From the NCBI RefSeq assembly GCF_014699055.1, contig NZ_JACXAC010000010.1, forward strand, positions 1-54,168: a stretch of DNA of 54,168 bases, read 5' to 3'. This DNA is from Hymenobacter armeniacus (GTDB lineage: Bacteria; Bacteroidota; Bacteroidia; Cytophagales; Hymenobacteraceae). Numbering within the stretch: position 1 is the stretch's first letter; each line of letters starts with the position of its first letter. Below, piece after piece: positions 52,263 through 54,168 of the stretch. The translations under genes and the position numbers were made by a program. The notes below the pieces were generated by a model. That model had not been told where the DNA came from and ran no database searches. It was given only the letters and a program-made list of their open reading frames with translations.

Positions 52263-52270
52263 TAGCTTTG
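52263..52270 (+). promoter_or_regulatory. Promoter -7 box for the GAF-LytTR gene
   Basis: TAGCTTTG matches TAnnTTTG exactly. No clear TTG is present at the -33 distance. Because transcription would start near 52276, the ATG at 52281 would be almost leaderless, which favours the later GTG start at 52338. Confidence 0.5.
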
Positions 52271-52337
52271 TACACTCCGCATGCCGCCCTGCCTTCTTGA
52301 TTTACCCACAGGTCGAAACCGCATCTTACCAACCGCT

Positions 52338-53282
52338 GTGAATCCTTCCTTAAACGCTACCCCTCCCGATGATACCCTGCGCCAGGTAAACGAAGCCGAC
52401 CGCCTCGAAACGCTGCACAGCTACCAGGTTCTCGACACGGGCCAGGAGCAGGTGTTCACCGACATCGCGCAGCTTTCGGCTTTCATTTGCGGCACGCCCA
52501 TCTCGCTGGTTTCGCTCATCGACGACAGCCGCCAATGGTTTAAAGCCCACGTGGGCCTCCAAACCCAGCAGACCCCGCGCGAGCACGCGTTTTGCCAATA
52601 CGCCATGCGGGCCAGCGACGTGTACGAAGTGTACGACGCCACCGCCGACGCGCGATTTGCCAACAACCCCCTCGTGACCAGCGACCCCAATATTCGCTTC
52701 TACGCCGGGGCCCCGCTGCTCTCGCCCGAAGGCCAGCCCCTGGGCACGCTTTGCGCCATCGACACGGTGCCGCGCGTGCTCACCGCCGACCAGCGCGATG
52801 CCCTGCGCATTCTGGCCCGGCAGGTAATGGCCCAACTAGAGCTGCGGCGTGTCCGGCTGCAGCTCGAAGACGAGCGGCAGAAGCTCGAAGGCGTGCTGCG
52901 CATGGCCAACCACACCGGCGACTCGCTCTACGCCAACAACCGCACCGAGATATTCGTGAAGCAGGACCAGCGCCTGGTGCGCGTGCTCACCGCCGACCTG
53001 CAGTACATAGAAGCCCTCGGCGACTACGTGAACCTGCACACCACCCGCGAGCGCCTCACCATGTACGGCACCATGAAGGACCTCGAAACCAAGCTGCCGG
53101 TGCGCGACTTCGCCCGCATCCACCGCAAATACATCGTGCGCCTCGACCGCATCGTGTCCATCGAGGCCGACGCGGCCCTGCTCGACGGCGTGCGCGACGG
53201 CTCCGGGCCGCGCACGCCGGTGCGCGTGCCCATCGGCAGCTCCTACAAGGCCGGCTTGCTGGCTCGCCTCAACCTGGTATAA
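52338..53282 (+). CDS. GAF-domain LytTR-type transcription regulator
   Basis: The gene encodes 314 residues from GTG 52338; ATG 52281 would give 333 residues but sits on the presumed transcription start. A short N-terminal helix (NEADRLETLHSYQVLDTGQE) leads into a GAF domain (about 25-165) of the type used as a sensor, with ICGTPISLVSLIDDSRQWFKAHVGL, REHAFCQYAM and RFYAGAPLLSPEGQPLGTLCAID. A coiled linker follows. The C-terminal LytTR DNA-binding domain (about 215-314) shows VLTADLQYIEALGDYVNLHTTRERLTMYGTMKDLETKLP..FARIHRKYIVRLDRIVSIE. No receiver or kinase domain is present, so it is a one-component regulator that probably binds a ligand directly; ligand and targets are unknown. Confidence 0.9.
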   Translation: MNPSLNATPPDDTLRQVNEADRLETLHSYQVLDTGQEQVFTDIAQLSAFICGTPISLVSLIDDSRQWFKAHVGLQTQQTPREHAFCQYAMRASDVYEVYDATADARFANNPLVTSDPNIRFYAGAPLLSPEGQPLGTLCAIDTVPRVLTADQRDALRILARQVMAQLELRRVRLQLEDERQKLEGVLRMANHTGDSLYANNRTEIFVKQDQRLVRVLTADLQYIEALGDYVNLHTTRERLTMYGTMKDLETKLPVRDFARIHRKYIVRLDRIVSIEADAALLDGVRDGSGPRTPVRVPIGSSYKAGLLARLNLV

Positions 53283-53301
53283 GCCCGGCCACGGCCGGGC
53301 T
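53282..53301 (+). terminator. Hairpin right after the regulator stop codon
   Basis: AGCCCGGCC and GGCCGGGCT form a 9-bp stem with a 2-nt loop starting on the stop codon, followed by only three T residues. It is a modest terminator. Confidence 0.55.
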
Positions 53302-53397
53302 TTGCGCCCAGCCAAACGCGCCGTTCGCCGGTTCACACTGGTCGTTCACCGAGTTGCCCGGCAAGGCACTAGCCAAGGCTGCCATCTTTGTTTCGGT

Positions 53398-53491
53398 TAT
53401 CGGTTGGGGCTGCTAGTAGCCGCTTCTGCCGACAGCTAAGTTTGTTTTCATAGCTCAGAAAGACACCGCGCTTTGCTCGGTGTTTTTTTTT
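53398..53491 (+). ncRNA. Candidate small RNA
   Basis: Between the regulator and the convergent M23 gene there is about 100 nt with three stem-loops in a row: GGCT/AGCC near 53409-53422, AGCTA/TAGCT near 53430-53456, and ACACCG/CGGTGT at 53463-53483 followed by eight T residues, a canonical intrinsic terminator. A possible -7 box (CATCTTTG, about 53386-53393) lies just upstream, with TTG near 53353. There is no coding gene, and the regulator transcript already has its own hairpin 180 nt earlier. An sRNA or a long 3' UTR are the two readings. Confidence 0.4.
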
Positions 53492-53505
53492 AAAGGTTGG
53501 TGTTG

Positions 53506-53564
53506 AAAAGGCCCCTCGATGTTCGGCAAGCGCACTGCGTTTGTCGAACATCGAGGGGCCTTTT
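53506..53564. terminator. Long perfect inverted repeat, bidirectional terminator
   Basis: AAAAGGCCCCTCGATGTTCG (53506-53525) is exactly complementary to 53545-53564, a 20-bp stem around 19 nt, with T residues at both outer ends. It lies 24 nt past the stop of the minus-strand M23 gene and 15 nt after the terminator of the candidate sRNA. Confidence 0.85.
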
Positions 53565-53587
53565 CGATTTTTGGCTCGTGGGGTTGG

Positions 53588-54168
53588 CTACTTGCGCCCC
53601 AGCCAGTTTTCGGGGTTCAGGTTGGCCGAGTTGTGCCACACCTGAAACTGCACCTCGGAGGTGCCCTCGGCCGACGTGGCCACCGTGCCGATGACCTCGC
53701 GGGCGCTCACGCGCTGGCCTTCGTGTACGCTCACCGAGCGCAGCTTGGCGTACACGGTGAAGAAGTCGCCGTGCTGAATCATGACGATGGTGTTCATGCC
53801 CGCGATGTTGGCGATGGTGAGCACCTTGCCGTCGAAGCAGGAACGCACGGCCTCGCCTTCCCCGGTCTGAATGTCGATGCCGCGGTTTTCGACGGTTACG
53901 TTTTTCAGCACCGGGTGCGGGTGGCGGCCAAAGTGCTGGCTGATGAAGCCGCGGCTCACCGGCCACGGCAGGCGGCCGCGGTTGCCGGAGAAGGACGAGG
54001 ACGCCAGCGCCGTTTCGGGCGTGAGGGCGATGCGCACGGCGCGGCGGTCGGCGGCTTTCTCGGCGGCGGTTTCGGGGGCGTCGCTTTCCGGGGCGGCGGT
54101 GGGGTCGTCATCGGCGGCGGCGGCCGAAGCGGTTTCGGGGTCGCGGCGCGGGCGGGCGGGGCCGCCGC
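53588..54168 (-). CDS. C-terminal part of an EnvC-like M23 (LytM) protein, 5' end outside window
   Basis: The frame is open to the window edge, so about 193 C-terminal residues are visible. An acidic Ala/Pro/Glu-rich linker (RDPETASAAAADDDPTAAPE) is followed by a LytM/M23 domain: RGRLPWPVSRGFISQHFGRHPHP, NRGIDIQTGEGEAVRSCFDGKVL, MNTIVMIQHGDFFTVYAKL, GQRVSAREVIGTVAT, EVQFQVWHN. The zinc-binding His of active M23 enzymes (H.GIDI) is Asn here, and the Y.HL motif reads YAKL. The domain is therefore probably inactive and works as a murein hydrolase activator, like EnvC. Such proteins are exported and carry N-terminal coiled coils, which are outside the window. Confidence 0.85.
   Translation of the reverse strand, partial: GGPARPRRDPETASAAAADDDPTAAPESDAPETAAEKAADRRAVRIALTPETALASSSFSGNRGRLPWPVSRGFISQHFGRHPHPVLKNVTVENRGIDIQTGEGEAVRSCFDGKVLTIANIAGMNTIVMIQHGDFFTVYAKLRSVSVHEGQRVSAREVIGTVATSAEGTSEVQFQVWHNSANLNPENWLGRK

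Overview
The window looks like chromosomal DNA of a high-GC member of the Bacteroidota, most likely Hymenobacter or a close relative in the Cytophagales. Four observations support this. It carries the type IX secretion gene sprA in the neighbourhood typical of the phylum (malic enzyme, ruvA, sprA, gcvH, VanZ). Several large secreted proteins end in T9SS type A or type B (gliding-motility-associated) sorting domains. Promoters match the Bacteroidota pattern TTG, about 20 nt, TAnnTTTG. The coding sequence is very GC-rich, so long false reading frames run antisense to most genes. No tRNA, rRNA, CRISPR array or transposase was seen.

Layout. 1-5300: tail of a Pro/Ala/Gly-rich protein, a flippase-like membrane protein, a secreted erythromycin-esterase-like protein fused to a carboxypeptidase-regulatory-like domain, a small lipoprotein and a small LysM protein. 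5330-10085: a methionine-branch cluster (metY, metX, homoserine dehydrogenase). It is led by a promoter, a SAM-I riboswitch and, downstream of the riboswitch, a tiny reading frame ending Cys-Cys-Cys-Pro-Cys-Cys-Cys. A second structured leader precedes metX. The cluster ends in a perfect 56-nt palindrome. 10100-21500: two tandem secreted esterases, an LD-carboxypeptidase, a DUF885 peptidase, an M28 lipoprotein, cysS, a small four-helix-bundle (S23) gene flanked by inverted palindromic repeats, and a membrane-anchored endonuclease/exonuclease/phosphatase-family protein. 21700-28871: two tandem adhesin-like proteins of about 1,175 residues with beta-propeller-type repeats, PKD and type B sorting domains. 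28883-33440: a polysaccharide flippase and a glycosyltransferase, a YicC/YloC-type endoribonuclease, an AT-rich gap and a small secreted protein. 33499-46592 (minus strand): malic enzyme, ruvA, sprA, gcvH and a VanZ-M28 fusion. 46732-52066 (minus strand): a lipoprotein, a LysM lytic transglycosylase, gatA and two tandem TatA-type genes. 52263-54168: a GAF-LytTR regulator, a possible small RNA, and the 3' end of an EnvC-like degenerate M23 protein.

How the parts connect. The met genes convert aspartate semialdehyde through homoserine and O-acetylhomoserine to homocysteine, apparently under SAM control and possibly cysteine control. SprA would export the T9SS cargo encoded in the same window (two esterases, two giant surface proteins). 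Several genes concern the wall and envelope (LD-carboxypeptidase, lytic transglycosylase, EnvC-like activator, flippase and glycosyltransferase). The most unusual signals are the poly-Cys reading frame behind the SAM riboswitch, the repeat-flanked S23 cassette, the structured element before metX, the VanZ-M28 fusion and a possible orphan small RNA near 53.4 kb.
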